Positions 26,222 to 35,776 of a stretch of DNA of 63,897 nucleotides are shown here, piece by piece. The DNA comes from an uncultured Collinsella sp. (lineage in GTDB: Bacteria > Actinomycetota > Coriobacteriia > Coriobacteriales > Coriobacteriaceae), in the NCBI GenBank assembly GCA_958451615.1, contig CAUDQR010000014.1, forward strand, positions 1 through 63,897, read 5' to 3'. A program made the translations under genes and the position numbers. Under the pieces are notes generated by a model that was not told where the DNA came from, searched no databases, and was given only the letters and a program-made list of their open reading frames with translations. Numbering within the stretch: position 1 is the stretch's first letter; the number at the start of each line of letters is the position of its first letter.

Positions 26222-26336
26222 GGGGAGGAATGTAGGCCCGATTTTTGCTCGGTCAAGTCCTGGGCTCGCTCGAAGACCACATTAAGTGGTCTTCGGCTCG
26301 TGCGGAATCTACAAAATCGGGCCTACATTCCTCCCC
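26222..26336. repeat. 115-bp element with perfect 24-bp terminal inverted repeats upstream of valS
   Basis: GGGGAGGAATGTAGGCCCGA begins a 24-bp arm at 26222-26245 with an exact complement at 26313-26336. Inside lies a second perfect 10-bp stem, CGAAGACCAC at 26271-26280 with its complement at 26286-26295. If transcribed with valS it folds into a large hairpin just before the ribosome site. Confidence 0.85.
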
Positions 26337-26429
26337 TTAGGTATCGATTACTTCAGTCTGAATGACTTCGCTGAGGCTTAAACAAACACACAGAATAACA
26401 CAGGTAGTTGGGGTTATTGCGTATATATA

Positions 26430-26465
26430 AAATAGCCTCCGACCGCGGGTGGCCGGAGGCTATTT
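26430..26465 (-). terminator. Intrinsic terminator of clpX
   Basis: A 12-bp stem (AAATAGCCTCCG with complement) and a 12-base loop, with TATTTTAT on the minus strand side, 22 bases past the clpX stop. Confidence 0.8.
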
Positions 26466-26486
26466 GCAAGCACGTTTTAGGCTGGT

Positions 26487-27899
26487 TTACCCGTAGATGC
26501 GCTGGGGCTGTTCTTCGCCCTTTACGGCGGCTTCGGTCACGATGACCTTGGTGACGCCCTCCTCGCTGGGAAGGTCGAACATCGTCTGCTGCAGCACGTC
26601 CTCGCAGATGGCGCGCAGGCCGCGGGCGCCGGTCTTGCGGGCGAGCGCCATGCGGGCGATCTCGTGCAGGGCCGCGTCCTCAAACTCAAGATCGACATCC
26701 TCGAGCTGGAACATCTTGCGGTACTGGCGCACCACGGCGTTCTTGGGCTCGGTCAGGATCGACACCAGGTCGTCCTCATCGAGCGCCTGCGTCTGGGTGA
26801 CGACGGGCGTACGGCCCACGAACTCGGGGATCATGCCAAAGGCGTTGAGGTCCTGCGGGAGCACCTGGCGCAGCAGGTCGTTCTCGTCGACCGAGGTGGG
26901 GCCGGCGATCTCGGAGTTAAAGCCCACGCCCTTGTTGCCAACACGGTCGGCGATGATCTTATCCAGGCCCACAAAGGCACCGCCGCAGATGAACAGGATG
27001 TTGGTCGTGTCGATCTGCAGCAGCTCCTGCTGGGGATGCTTGCGGCCGCCGGTGGGCGGAACGCTGGCCACCGTGCCCTCAAGAATCTTAAGCAGTGCCT
27101 GTTGAACACCCTCGCCCGAAACATCACGGGTGATGGAGAGGTTCTCTGCCTTGCGGGCAATCTTATCGATCTCGTCCACGTAGATGATGCCCACCTGCGC
27201 GCGCTCAATGTCGCCATCGGCAGCATTGATAAGCTTGAGCAGGATGTTCTCCACGTCCTCGCCCACGTAACCAGCCTCGGTGAGCGCGGTGGCATCAGCG
27301 ATGGCAAACGGCACCTCGAGGATGCGCGCGAGCGTCTGGGCCAGCAGCGTCTTGCCGGTACCGGTCGGGCCGAGCAGAAGAATATTGGACTTGGCAAGCT
27401 CCACCTCGTCCATATCGTCGTCAAACTGGCCGCCCATACCCGAGGCTTCGTTAAAGGCGGACACCGCAGCACCGCCCTCGATCACGCGGCGGTAATGGTT
27501 GTACACGGCCACCGACATAGCGCGCTTGGCGTCCTCCTGGCCCATAACATAGGCCGAAAGCTCGTCATAGATCTCGTGCGGCGTCGGCACGTGCGTGATG
27601 ACCTGGCGGTCGTCCTCGAGCTCAAAGCCCTCGGCCTCGGGATCCACGGCGGGCTGGGACGCAGCCTGGCCGTGATCGTTGAGGAAGCCCGGCAGCTTGC
27701 CGTTGCGGGCAGCGTCCATAAAGTCAGAAGCCAGCGACTCCTCAAGGATCTCGGAGCAGGCGGCGACGCACTCGTCACAGATAAAGATGTTGGTCGGGCC
27801 CTTTACGAGACGACGAACCTGGCCCTGCTCTTTTCCGCAGAAGGAGCAGCGAATGGGGTTGCCGTTCTCGTCAAAGTTGTCCTGCATGTTACCTGCCAT
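26487..27899 (-). CDS. clpX: ClpX, ATPase subunit of the ClpXP protease
   Basis: AAA+ unfoldase of 470 residues. The N-terminal zinc domain has Cys18, Cys21, Cys41 and Cys44. Walker A is GPTGTGKT at 177-184 and Walker B is IIYVDEIDK. The [11 protein letters not shown] pore region and the C-terminal small domain are present. It starts one base after the clpP stop (TAG-G-ATG), so the pair is co-translated. A slightly long acidic linker follows the zinc domain. Confidence 0.97.
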   Translation of the reverse strand: MAGNMQDNFDENGNPIRCSFCGKEQGQVRRLVKGPTNIFICDECVAACSEILEESLASDFMDAARNGKLPGFLNDHGQAASQPAVDPEAEGFELEDDRQVITHVPTPHEIYDELSAYVMGQEDAKRAMSVAVYNHYRRVIEGGAAVSAFNEASGMGGQFDDDMDEVELAKSNILLLGPTGTGKTLLAQTLARILEVPFAIADATALTEAGYVGEDVENILLKLINAADGDIERAQVGIIYVDEIDKIARKAENLSITRDVSGEGVQQALLKILEGTVASVPPTGGRKHPQQELLQIDTTNILFICGGAFVGLDKIIADRVGNKGVGFNSEIAGPTSVDENDLLRQVLPQDLNAFGMIPEFVGRTPVVTQTQALDEDDLVSILTEPKNAVVRQYRKMFQLEDVDLEFEDAALHEIARMALARKTGARGLRAICEDVLQQTMFDLPSEEGVTKVIVTEAAVKGEEQPQRIYG

Positions 27900-27900
27900 C

Positions 27901-28521
27901 CTAGGCGTCCTTCGCGGCGAGGTCGCGCGAGGTGACGATACGGTCGATCAGGCCGTAGTCGAGGGCCTCGGCAGCGGTCAGGTAGTTGTCGCGCTCGGTG
28001 TCGGCCTGGACCTTCTCGATGGGCTGGCCCGAGGCGTCGGACAGGATCTGGTTGAGCTCGCGACGCGTCTTCTTGATCTCCTCGGCCACGATCTCGATCT
28101 CGGTCTGCTGACCCTGGGCACCGCCGCTGGGCTGGTGAATCATGACCTTAGAGTGCGGCAGGCAAAAGCGCTTGCCCTTGGCGCCGGCCGAAAGCAGCAC
28201 GGCGGCCATAGACGCGGCCATACCGACGCAAATGGTGGAAACCTGCGGCTTAATGAAGTTCATGGTGTCCAGAATCGCCAGACCGGAGTAGACCTCGCCG
28301 CCGGGCGAATTGATGTAAAGCGAGATATCCTTCTCGGCATCCTGGCTCTCAAGATGCAGCAGCTGGGCAACGACCAGGTTGGCGCTGACGGAGTTGATCT
28401 CCTCGCCCAAGAAGATGATGCGGTCGTTGAGCAGGCGCGAATAGATATCGTAGCTGCGCTCGCCGCGCGGCGTCTGCTCGATAACGTATGGCACGAGGGC
28501 GGAATCGAACTTAGCGATCAT
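27901..28521 (-). CDS. clpP: ClpP, ATP-dependent protease proteolytic subunit
   Basis: Serine protease of 206 residues that forms the 14-mer chamber of ClpXP. The catalytic serine is in [11 protein letters not shown] and the histidine in [11 protein letters not shown]; the aspartate region follows in [19 protein letters not shown] start at ATG 28521, where GGAG lies 6 bases upstream; two ATGs just before it lack good spacing. It precedes clpX with a one-base gap. Confidence 0.96.
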   Translation of the reverse strand: MIAKFDSALVPYVIEQTPRGERSYDIYSRLLNDRIIFLGEEINSVSANLVVAQLLHLESQDAEKDISLYINSPGGEVYSGLAILDTMNFIKPQVSTICVGMAASMAAVLLSAGAKGKRFCLPHSKVMIHQPSGGAQGQQTEIEIVAEEIKKTRRELNQILSDASGQPIEKVQADTERDNYLTAAEALDYGLIDRIVTSRDLAAKDA

Positions 28522-28566
28522 ACGCATCTCCATTTCTCTTACGGACCAATAGTGGTTCTAGACAAA

Positions 28567-28607
28567 CGTACGGTGCCCGCATGCTATGCATTGGCTGGCA
28601 CCGTACG
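28567..28607. other. Hairpin between tig and clpP
   Basis: Perfect 11-bp arms, CGTACGGTGCC at 28567-28577 and its complement at 28597-28607, with a 19-base loop. There is no T-run on either side, so it is probably an mRNA structure or protein-binding dyad in the clpP leader, not a terminator. Confidence 0.6.
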
Positions 28608-28683
28608 AAGCAACCGGATAACCGGTGTATAACTTTACCCCATCACGGGCGCACGCAAGCGCTCGTGGGCAAGGTGGCGAGAA

Positions 28684-29982
28684 TTACTCGGCGTCCTTGG
28701 CGGTCTCGTCGACCTCGGTCACCTTGGCGTTCTCGACCAGGTGGTCGACGGCCTTGGAGCGACGGATGGACTCGCGGACGGCAGGCATGCGGCCATCGGC
28801 GATGAACTCGGCCTTTGAAGCCTCGACGTCCTTGACGCCGGCCTTCTCGAACTCGGCGTTGATGTCGTCCTCGGTGACCTCGATCTTGAGCTCGCGGGCG
28901 AGGGCGTCGAGCGCCAGGGACTCACGGGCAACGTCGTTGGCCTGCTTGTGCAGGTCGCCGATGAACTGCTCCATGGTCAGGCCAGAAGCGGGCAGCCAGG
29001 TGTCCAGGGTCATGCCGCGGGCAGCGAGGTTGGACAGGAAGTTCTGGCCAAGCTCCTCAAAGACGGACTGCTCGTAGTCGGCGTCCATCTCGTCGAGCTG
29101 CAGGCGCTCGGCGAGAGCGGAGACGCAACGGTTCTCCTTCTCGGCCGGGAGGCGGGAAGCCTTGTCCTGCTCGATCTCGATCTTGATGGCGTCGCGCATG
29201 GCCTCGATGCTGTCGAAGCCAAAGTCGGACTTGACGAGCTCGTCGGTGAGCTCGGGGGTGTTGCGGACCTTGATGCCCTTGACGGTGACCTCGACGGTGT
29301 GGGTCTCGGCCTCCTCGCCCTCCTCGACCTCGTCGGTCCAGGTGACGGTCTTGACGTCGTCAACGTTAGCGCCGATCAGGGCCTCGTTGAACTCCTTGGG
29401 GTTGCTGTCGCTACCGGCGATGAGCATGCGGCCCTCGGCGGCAAAGTTGTCGGCGTTCTCGACGGCCTTGAGGTCGACGGTGACGTAGTCCTCAGCCTCG
29501 ACGGCGCGACCCTCGACGTCCTCGAAGGTGGCACGGTAGTTGAGGAGCATCTCGACCTGGTTGTTGATCTCGGACTCGGTGACCTCCGCAGGAGGCATCT
29601 CGATCTCGACAGCGTCGAAGGAGGAGAGCTCAGCGGCGGGACGCAGGGAAAACTCGACGGTGTAGGTGTAATCCTCGTGATCCTTAGCGAGGTCGAGGTC
29701 CTTGTAGTCACCGTTCTTGGTGGGGACGATGTCCAGCTCGTTGAGGACGGCGGGCTCGTTGGCGGCGATCAGGTCGTTGGTGGCCTGAGCGAGGGTAGCC
29801 TCGGCGCCAAGAGCAGAGTCGATAACCGGACGGGGAGCCTTACCGGCGCGGAAGCCCGGGAAGCGGCACTTCTTGGCGGTGTCCTTGTAAGCCTTCTTGA
29901 TCGCGGCGTCGACGTCGGCGGCCGGGATGGTGACCGTAGCGGTGAGCTTGGCGTCCTTGACGTCAGAAGCGGTGATGTTCAA
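28684..29982 (-). CDS. tig: Trigger factor
   Basis: Ribosome-bound chaperone of about 432 residues. The N-terminal ribosome-binding domain has FRAGKAPRPVIDSALG (the FRxGKxP signature). The middle FKBP-like domain is present but its active-site residues are poorly conserved, and the long helical C-terminal arms follow. The best ribosome site, AGGAGG, lies 6 bases before TTG 29982 and 3 bases before GTG 29985, so the start is one of these and not the ATG that overlaps the site. It lies upstream of clpP as in many bacteria. Confidence 0.93.
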   Translation of the reverse strand: MNITASDVKDAKLTATVTIPAADVDAAIKKAYKDTAKKCRFPGFRAGKAPRPVIDSALGAEATLAQATNDLIAANEPAVLNELDIVPTKNGDYKDLDLAKDHEDYTYTVEFSLRPAAELSSFDAVEIEMPPAEVTESEINNQVEMLLNYRATFEDVEGRAVEAEDYVTVDLKAVENADNFAAEGRMLIAGSDSNPKEFNEALIGANVDDVKTVTWTDEVEEGEEAETHTVEVTVKGIKVRNTPELTDELVKSDFGFDSIEAMRDAIKIEIEQDKASRLPAEKENRCVSALAERLQLDEMDADYEQSVFEELGQNFLSNLAARGMTLDTWLPASGLTMEQFIGDLHKQANDVARESLALDALARELKIEVTEDDINAEFEKAGVKDVEASKAEFIADGRMPAVRESIRRSKAVDHLVENAKVTEVDETAKDAE

Positions 29983-30073
29983 CACGTTCCTCCTCATACT
30001 GCCCAGCTTATCTGAGGTGCTGGTACCTTTATGCAACAAAGAGTCGCGACGGCCAGGGCCGACGCAGATGCGT

Positions 30074-30157
30074 TGGTGCGGGCGAAAGGACTCGAACCTT
30101 CACGGGAATCCCACCAGAACCTAAATCTGGCGCGTCTACCAATTCCGCCACGCCCGC
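30074..30157 (-). tRNA. tRNA-Leu (UAG)
   Basis: 84 bases including encoded CCA. The acceptor stem GCGGGCG pairs with CGCCCGC, the anticodon stem CCAGA/TCTGG encloses TTTAGGT with anticodon UAG, a long variable arm is present as expected for leucine, and the T-loop reads TTCGAGT. Confidence 0.95.
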
Positions 30158-30243
30158 ATGAGCGCACAGACTAGGAATGATAGCAGATACGAGCGACAAG
30201 CGCACGCACACGTTTTACAGGCTCACGACCTCACCATGAGTGC

Positions 30244-30273
30244 AAAAGGCGGGTCGAGTTGCCCCGCCCCGCC
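30244..30273 (-). terminator. Probable terminator of the xanthine-dehydrogenase-like operon
   Basis: Stem GGCGGG/CCCGCC with a 14-base G/C-rich loop, followed on the minus strand by TTTT, 25 bases past the stop codon. The stem is short, so this is moderately supported. Confidence 0.55.
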
Positions 30274-30297
30274 AATTACGACTTGTTCGCCGACCCG

Positions 30298-33129
30298 CTA
30301 CTCCCCCAGCAGGGCCTTCTCGGGCGTGATCGGCAGCGAGCGGACCTGGTGGCCGGTGGCGTGCGCCACGGCCGAGGCCACGGCGGCGAGCGGCGTGTTG
30401 ATGACGACCTCGCCGATCGACTTGGCGCCAAACGGGCCCGTCGGCTCGTAGCTCGGCTCAAAGGCCACGCGAATGCTGCCGATATCCAGGCGCGTAGGCA
30501 GCTTGTAGCTCATAAAGTTGCCGGTGCGCAGGCGACCGCGGTCGTCATGCTCGACGATCTCGTAGAGCGCGTGACCGATGCCCTGGGCAATGCCGCCCTC
30601 GGCCTGGACGCGCGCGAGCGCCTCGTTGATCACGGTGCCGCAATCGACGGCAGCGGCGTAATCCACCACGGTCACCTTGCCGGTAGCCTTGTCAACCTCG
30701 ACCTCGGCAATGCCGGCCATAAACGGCGGGGGCGAAACGGGCAGGCAGGCAGAGGCATGCGAGGTCAGCGCGTCGCCGCCCGCGATGTTCTTGACGCACA
30801 GGTTGGCAAAGTCGCGCAGCGTGAGGTAGCGGTTCTGCTCGCGTGCGGCACGCTCGTCGGTCAGGCGCACGTACTGGCCGTCGAAGACCACGTCGGCGGC
30901 GTCCACGTCCCACATCTGGGCGGCCTTGGCGCAAATCTTCTGGCGCAGCTCGGTCGCGGCGTTCTTGGCTGCCAGGCCCGTCACGTACGTACCCGAGCTC
31001 GCGTACGAGCCGGCGTCGAACGGCGACACGTCGGTGTCCACGCCGCGCACAACAATGAGCGAGCTTTCAACGCCCAGCTCCTCGGCGGCAATCTGCGCCA
31101 GGATCGTGTCGACGCCCATACCGTTATCGGTGGCGCCGGTGCCGATGGTAATGAAGCCGTCCTCTTCCAGGCGCATGTCGATGCCGGCGATGTCCACGTT
31201 AGAGATGCCCGAGCCCTGCATGGTGAGCGCGCAGCCCAGGGCACGCACGCGGTCGCCCAGGTCCACGGCCAGCGGCTTGTCGCGCCAACCGATCATGTCC
31301 ATCGCGCGCAGCAGACAGCGGTCGAGCGCACAGGCGTTGAGCCTTTCGTTGTAGTACTGCGGCATGACCTCGCCCTCGTGCACCATGTTCTTAAGGCGCA
31401 GGTCGGCGGGGTCCATATGCAGCATGTCGGCGAGCTCGTTGACGGCGCTCTCCACGGCAAACTGGCCCTGGGTGGCACCGTAGCCGCGATACGCGCCGCC
31501 GCGGTTGGTGTTGGTGTAGACGGCGTCCCACCTAAAGCGGCTCGCCTTCACATGGTTGTAGATGGGCAGGCTCTTATGGCCCGAAAGCCCGATCGTCGTG
31601 GTGGCGTGCTCGCCGTACGCGCCCGCGTTGGACAGCGTGTGCAAGTCGATGGCCGTGATGGTGCCGTCGTTCATGGCGCCCAGCTTAACGGTCATCTGCA
31701 TCTGGTGGCGCGAGTTACCCGCGGTGATAGTCTCCTCGCGGGTGTAGCAGCAGTAGCTCGGACGGCCAGTCTGCTGGGTCACGAACGCAACGAAGATCTC
31801 GCAGCAGCCCGTCTGCTTGGAGCCAAAGCCGCCGCCGATGCGCGGTTTAATGACCTGCACCTGCGACTGCGGAATGTCGAGCGACTGCGCGACCATGCGG
31901 CGCACGTGGAAGGGCACCTGCGTGGAGGTGGTCACCGAGATGCGGCCGAACGCGTCGGTCGTCGCGAAGGCACGGAAGGTCTCCATGGGCGCAGTCTGCG
32001 TGGCCTGGCTAGTGTAGGTGCGGGTGAAGACGATGTCGCTCTGGGCAAACGCCTCGTCAAGGTCGCCATAATCGCTGGTACCGCTGCACACCAGGTTGCG
32101 AGCAACGTCGCCGCCCTGCGGGAACATAAAGGTCACGTCGCCCTCGGGGTGAACCACGATGTCGTTATCGAGTGCCTGGGTAAAGTCGAGCAAGGGCTCG
32201 AGCACCTCATAGTCGACCTTGATGAGCTTGAGCGCCTTGTCGGCGGCCTCCTCGGTCTCGGCAGCGACGATCGCCACCTCCTCGTTTTGGTAACGCACGA
32301 GGTTCTCGAGAATCAGGCGGTCGTAGGGACTCGGCTGCGGATAGCTCTGGCCGGCAATGGTAAAGCGGCGCTTGGGCACGTCCTCGTAGGTGTAGACGCC
32401 CACGACGCCGGGCACCTTCAGGGCGCGAGACGTGTCGATGGAGCGGATCTTGGCGCGGGCATACGGGCTGCGCTTGAGCTTGACGATCAGGGCGCCGGCG
32501 GGCACCAGGTCGCCCGTGTAGACCGGACGGCCCTCGAGCAGCGCCTTCGAGTCCTTCTTGGGCTGCTTATGGGTGATCTGCTTGTACGAGACACCGTCGC
32601 AGCTGGTGTCGTTGACCGGCAGTTCGGGCATCTCAAAGCCCACCTGCACGCCGGACTCGTTGAGGAAGCGGACAATGGCGCGCAGCTGGCTCTCGTAGCC
32701 GCTGCAACGGCAGAGGTTGCCGGCGAGCTGGCGCGACAGCTCCTCGCGCGTGGCGACGAGGCTCGGGTCCTCCTTGGCGGCGCGGGCAAGCGCCAGCACG
32801 TTCATGATAAGGCCGGGGGCGCAAAAACCGCACTGCTCGGCGCCTTCGGCAGCCATCGCGCGGGCAAGCGCCTCGGACTCGGCCTTGAGACCCTCGAGCG
32901 TGGTGATGGTGTGGCCCTCAACGCGGGCGGCGGGAACCGAGCAGCTCAGCACCGGGTCGCCGTCGAGCCACACCGTGCACAGGCCGCAGTTGGTGGTCTC
33001 GCAGGCGCAGCGCACCGACGCACAGCCCTGCTCGCGCAGCAGCGCAAAGAGCATAGTGTCGGGGGCAATCTGAACCTTGACCTTACGGCCGTTGAGCGTA
33101 AAGGAAAGATCGATGAGTTTGGTAGCCAT
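30298..33129 (-). CDS. Xanthine-dehydrogenase-type molybdenum hydroxylase, fused [2Fe-2S] and molybdenum subunits
   Basis: A 943-residue fusion. Residues 1 to about 160 hold two [2Fe-2S] domains (CETTNCGLC, then QCGFCAPG and CRCSGY). The remainder is the aldehyde oxidase/xanthine dehydrogenase molybdopterin subunit, with RIGGGFGSKQTG, AYRGYGATQGQFA and the C-terminal GEVVINTP segment near the catalytic glutamate. It starts in a TAATG overlap with the FAD subunit gene. It resembles enzymes annotated as selenium-dependent xanthine dehydrogenases, which carry a labile, non-encoded selenium; the selenium genes in this window make that plausible. Substrate (purine or other heterocycle) is not determined. 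Confidence 0.87.
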   Translation of the reverse strand: MATKLIDLSFTLNGRKVKVQIAPDTMLFALLREQGCASVRCACETTNCGLCTVWLDGDPVLSCSVPAARVEGHTITTLEGLKAESEALARAMAAEGAEQCGFCAPGLIMNVLALARAAKEDPSLVATREELSRQLAGNLCRCSGYESQLRAIVRFLNESGVQVGFEMPELPVNDTSCDGVSYKQITHKQPKKDSKALLEGRPVYTGDLVPAGALIVKLKRSPYARAKIRSIDTSRALKVPGVVGVYTYEDVPKRRFTIAGQSYPQPSPYDRLILENLVRYQNEEVAIVAAETEEAADKALKLIKVDYEVLEPLLDFTQALDNDIVVHPEGDVTFMFPQGGDVARNLVCSGTSDYGDLDEAFAQSDIVFTRTYTSQATQTAPMETFRAFATTDAFGRISVTTSTQVPFHVRRMVAQSLDIPQSQVQVIKPRIGGGFGSKQTGCCEIFVAFVTQQTGRPSYCCYTREETITAGNSRHQMQMTVKLGAMNDGTITAIDLHTLSNAGAYGEHATTTIGLSGHKSLPIYNHVKASRFRWDAVYTNTNRGGAYRGYGATQGQFAVESAVNELADMLHMDPADLRLKNMVHEGEVMPQYYNERLNACALDRCLLRAMDMIGWRDKPLAVDLGDRVRALGCALTMQGSGISNVDIAGIDMRLEEDGFITIGTGATDNGMGVDTILAQIAAEELGVESSLIVVRGVDTDVSPFDAGSYASSGTYVTGLAAKNAATELRQKICAKAAQMWDVDAADVVFDGQYVRLTDERAAREQNRYLTLRDFANLCVKNIAGGDALTSHASACLPVSPPPFMAGIAEVEVDKATGKVTVVDYAAAVDCGTVINEALARVQAEGGIAQGIGHALYEIVEHDDRGRLRTGNFMSYKLPTRLDIGSIRVAFEPSYEPTGPFGAKSIGEVVINTPLAAVASAVAHATGHQVRSLPITPEKALLGE

Positions 33130-34043
33130 TAGCGCACCTCGCTAGAATCGACGCCGGGCACGCGGCGGCAGGAATACTCGTCCGTGGCAAACTTAGGAAT
33201 CTGCACGGTCTCGAGCTCGCGGGCAAGCGCGGCAGAAAGCTCGATGCCGGCGGCACGACGCACGGCCTGGACGGCGAGCGGTGCCGAGATGCGACGGCGG
33301 TACTCGACCGAGCCCCACAGGTTGGTTCCGTAGCTCAGGGCACGCACGGATGCAGCAAGGGCGCGAAGCTCGTCCTCGGAAGGCTGCTCGCTGGAAAGGC
33401 CACATGCCTCGCCCTGCAGCAAGGTAGCGCGCAGCGGGCGGGCGCCCACGGTGACGTGCCAGCTGTTGTCCCACCAGGCGGCGGTGACGTTTAAGGAGGG
33501 GAAGTCGGTCGCGGCCTTGCGCACGGCCTCATAGCTCGCGCGGTAATCGTGCTTGACGACCACGACATGCTCGATCACGTCACGTACGTAGCCCATGTCC
33601 ACGAACTCCGCGAGCGGCACGCGACCGGCGCCCGTCAGCTCAACATAGGAATCGAGCGCCAGGAAAGCCGAGAGCACGTCCGAGAAGCCAAAGCGGCCGT
33701 AGATGCTGCCGCCCACCGTAGCGGTATTGCGCAGCTGCACTCCCACGATGTCGTGGACGGCGAACTCAAAGACATTGTTGACAAGCGCGTTGAGCCCGGC
33801 ATGGCGCTCGAGCTGGCGCAGGGTGCACATGGCACCGATGCGAAACTCGGTCTCGGTCTCCTCGATCTGATCGAGTCCGCAGGCCGAAAGGTCAATCGCC
33901 GTCGCCACACGACGCGAACCCAGGCGCATCCAGATGCCGCCGCCCACAATCTTGTTGTTGCGGTTCTTCTGTAAGAGCTCATAGGCTTCGGCCGCGTTTC
34001 CAACACGGACGTAGGTACCGAACTTGAGCACGTTCTCCCCCAT
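33129..34043 (-). CDS. FAD-binding subunit of the molybdenum hydroxylase
   Basis: A 304-residue FAD_binding_5/CO-dehydrogenase-medium-subunit-type protein that carries electrons from the iron-sulfur domains to NAD or another acceptor. IVGGGIWMRLG near the N-terminus and ATVGGSIYGRFGFSD are the two flavin-binding signatures. The start is uncertain: the ATG at 34043 has GGAG almost touching it, and a GTG four codons later has GGGGGAG upstream. Its stop overlaps the start of the fused subunit, giving a two-gene operon. Confidence 0.85.
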   Translation of the reverse strand: MGENVLKFGTYVRVGNAAEAYELLQKNRNNKIVGGGIWMRLGSRRVATAIDLSACGLDQIEETETEFRIGAMCTLRQLERHAGLNALVNNVFEFAVHDIVGVQLRNTATVGGSIYGRFGFSDVLSAFLALDSYVELTGAGRVPLAEFVDMGYVRDVIEHVVVVKHDYRASYEAVRKAATDFPSLNVTAAWWDNSWHVTVGARPLRATLLQGEACGLSSEQPSEDELRALAASVRALSYGTNLWGSVEYRRRISAPLAVQAVRRAAGIELSAALARELETVQIPKFATDEYSCRRVPGVDSSEVR

Positions 34044-34106
34044 CTCTCCACTTGTCCAGTACGTTTAAGTGTACCAAACGAGGGGGCGCCGCCATCGTCA
34101 CCATAG

Positions 34107-34138
34107 AAAAAGGCTCCCAGCCGGATAGCTGGGAGCCT
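34107..34138 (-). terminator. Intrinsic terminator of gdhA
   Basis: An 11-bp perfect stem, AGGCTCCCAGC with complement, a 6-base loop, then TTTTT on the minus strand, 27 bases after the gdhA stop. Confidence 0.88.
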
Positions 34139-34164
34139 CATCACATGCTATGTCGAGCGAAGAT

Positions 34165-35520
34165 TTAGCAGACGCCCTGGGCGAGCATGGCGTCGGCGAC
34201 CTTCAGGAAGCCGGCGATGTTGGCGCCCATGACGAAGTTGCCCTCCTGGCCATACTCCTTGGCGGTATCGTCCACGTTGTGGAACATGCCGCGCATGAGC
34301 TGCTCGAGCTTGCCGTCGACCTCCTCGAAGGTCCAGGACAGGTGCTCGGCGTTCTGGCTCATCTCCAGGCCGGACACGAGCACGCCACCGGCGTTGGCAG
34401 CCTTACCGGGCATAAAGGCGACACCGTTCTCCTGGAAGTAGTTCGTGGCCTCGATGGTCGTGGGCATGTTCGCGCCCTCGCCGACCACCTTGCAGCCGTT
34501 GGCAACGAGCGCCTGAGCGTCCTCGAGAAGCAGCGTGTTCTCGCGAGCGCAGGGCAGCGCGATGTCGCAGGGAAGCTGCCACACGCCGCGGCCGTCGCCC
34601 TCGTGCCACACGGCGTTGGGCTTCTCATCAACGTACATGGCGAGCGTGACGCCCTTGTCGTGGCCGGAGCGCTTCTTGTTGTAGACATGCTCGAGCACGG
34701 TGTAGTCGATGCCGTCGGGATCCTCGACCCAGCCGTGGGTGTCGGAGCAGGCCAGCACCTTGCCGCCGAGCTGGGCGACCTTCTGGACCGCGTAGATGGC
34801 GACGTTACCGGAGCCGTGAACGACGACGTTCTTGCCCTCGAAGGAATCGCCGCGGCTCTTGAGGTACTCGTCCACAAAGTAGACCAGGCCGTAGCCGGTG
34901 GCCTCGGTGCGGGCGAGCGAGCCGCCAAAGGAGAGGCCCTTGCCGGTAAGGACGCCGGTCCACTCGTTGGTCAGGCGCTTGTACTGACCGAACAGGTAGG
35001 CAACCTCGCGGCCGCCAACGCCCAGGTCACCGGCGGGAACGTCGGTGTTGGGGCCGATGTGGCGATAGAGCTCGGTCATGAAGGACTGGCAGAAGTGCAT
35101 GATCTCGTTGTTAGACTTACCCTTGGGGTCAAAGTCGGAGCCGCCCTTGCCGCCGCCCATGGGAAGGGTGGTCAGGCTGTTCTTGAGGATCTGCTCCAGG
35201 CCCAGGAACTTGAGCATGCCCAGGGTGACCGTCGGGTTAAAGCGCAGGCCGCCCTTGTAGGGTCCAATGGCAGAGTTGAACTCGACGCGGTAGCCGCGGT
35301 TGACCTGGACCTTGCCCTGGTCGTCGACCCAGGGAACACGGAACATAACGATGCGCTCGGGCTCGACGAGGCGCTCCAGCAGGGCGGCCTCCTCGTACTC
35401 GGGGTGGGCGTCGAGCGCCGGCTGGATGGTGCCGAGGATCTCGGTCGCGGCCTGGATGAACTCAGGCTGCTCGGGATAGCGGGCCTTGAGCTCGTCGAGA
35501 ACTTTCTGCGTGTAGCTCAT
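34165..35520 (-). CDS. gdhA: Glutamate dehydrogenase, NADP-type
   Basis: Hexameric GDH of 451 residues interconverting glutamate and 2-oxoglutarate plus ammonia. The catalytic region has KGGLRFNPTVTLGMLKFLGLE and the LPMGGGKGGSDFDPKGKS lysine motif, followed by DVPAGDLGVGGRE. The nucleotide-binding motif HGSGNVAIYA is complete. The ATG at 35520 has GGAGG upstream; the open frame continues further but without family similarity. Length and motifs match the enterobacterial/clostridial NADP-dependent group. Single gene with its own terminator. Confidence 0.95.
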   Translation of the reverse strand: MSYTQKVLDELKARYPEQPEFIQAATEILGTIQPALDAHPEYEEAALLERLVEPERIVMFRVPWVDDQGKVQVNRGYRVEFNSAIGPYKGGLRFNPTVTLGMLKFLGLEQILKNSLTTLPMGGGKGGSDFDPKGKSNNEIMHFCQSFMTELYRHIGPNTDVPAGDLGVGGREVAYLFGQYKRLTNEWTGVLTGKGLSFGGSLARTEATGYGLVYFVDEYLKSRGDSFEGKNVVVHGSGNVAIYAVQKVAQLGGKVLACSDTHGWVEDPDGIDYTVLEHVYNKKRSGHDKGVTLAMYVDEKPNAVWHEGDGRGVWQLPCDIALPCARENTLLLEDAQALVANGCKVVGEGANMPTTIEATNYFQENGVAFMPGKAANAGGVLVSGLEMSQNAEHLSWTFEEVDGKLEQLMRGMFHNVDDTAKEYGQEGNFVMGANIAGFLKVADAMLAQGVC

Positions 35521-35731
35521 GCTTCCTCCAATTGATGGAAAAGAAAGGTGTCGTTCGCGGCGACCCATGCGCCGCGACTTTATCGAGTATGGATAATATC
35601 GCACTGTTGCGGCAAAGTTACGGATAAGACCGCGGGCGGATGTTTCATTTTGATTACGATGCAGGTAGATAGGTTTTTGAGCGCTTGACGAGCAAATTGC
35701 GTGTTTCAAACCTGTTTCGTCCACGTGTTCC

Positions 35732-35770
35732 AAACCACCACATTGGGGACAGACACCTTTGTGGTGGTTT
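35732..35770. repeat. Small inverted repeat with TGGGGACA core
   Basis: AAACCACCACA at 35732-35742 and its exact complement at 35760-35770 enclose TTGGGGACAGACACCTT. It sits just past the 3' end of the DUF3343 gene and could act as a terminator (TTTTG follows on the plus strand, GTTTGG on the minus). A TGGGGACA-like string also occurs, inverted, near 20392. Confidence 0.55.
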
Positions 35771-35776
35771 TGACGG

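Noticed and set aside
26202..26430. T-box riboswitch before valS (also considered before thrS)
   Set aside because: The conserved GGTGG...CCGCG antiterminator motif and a specifier loop were not found in either leader.
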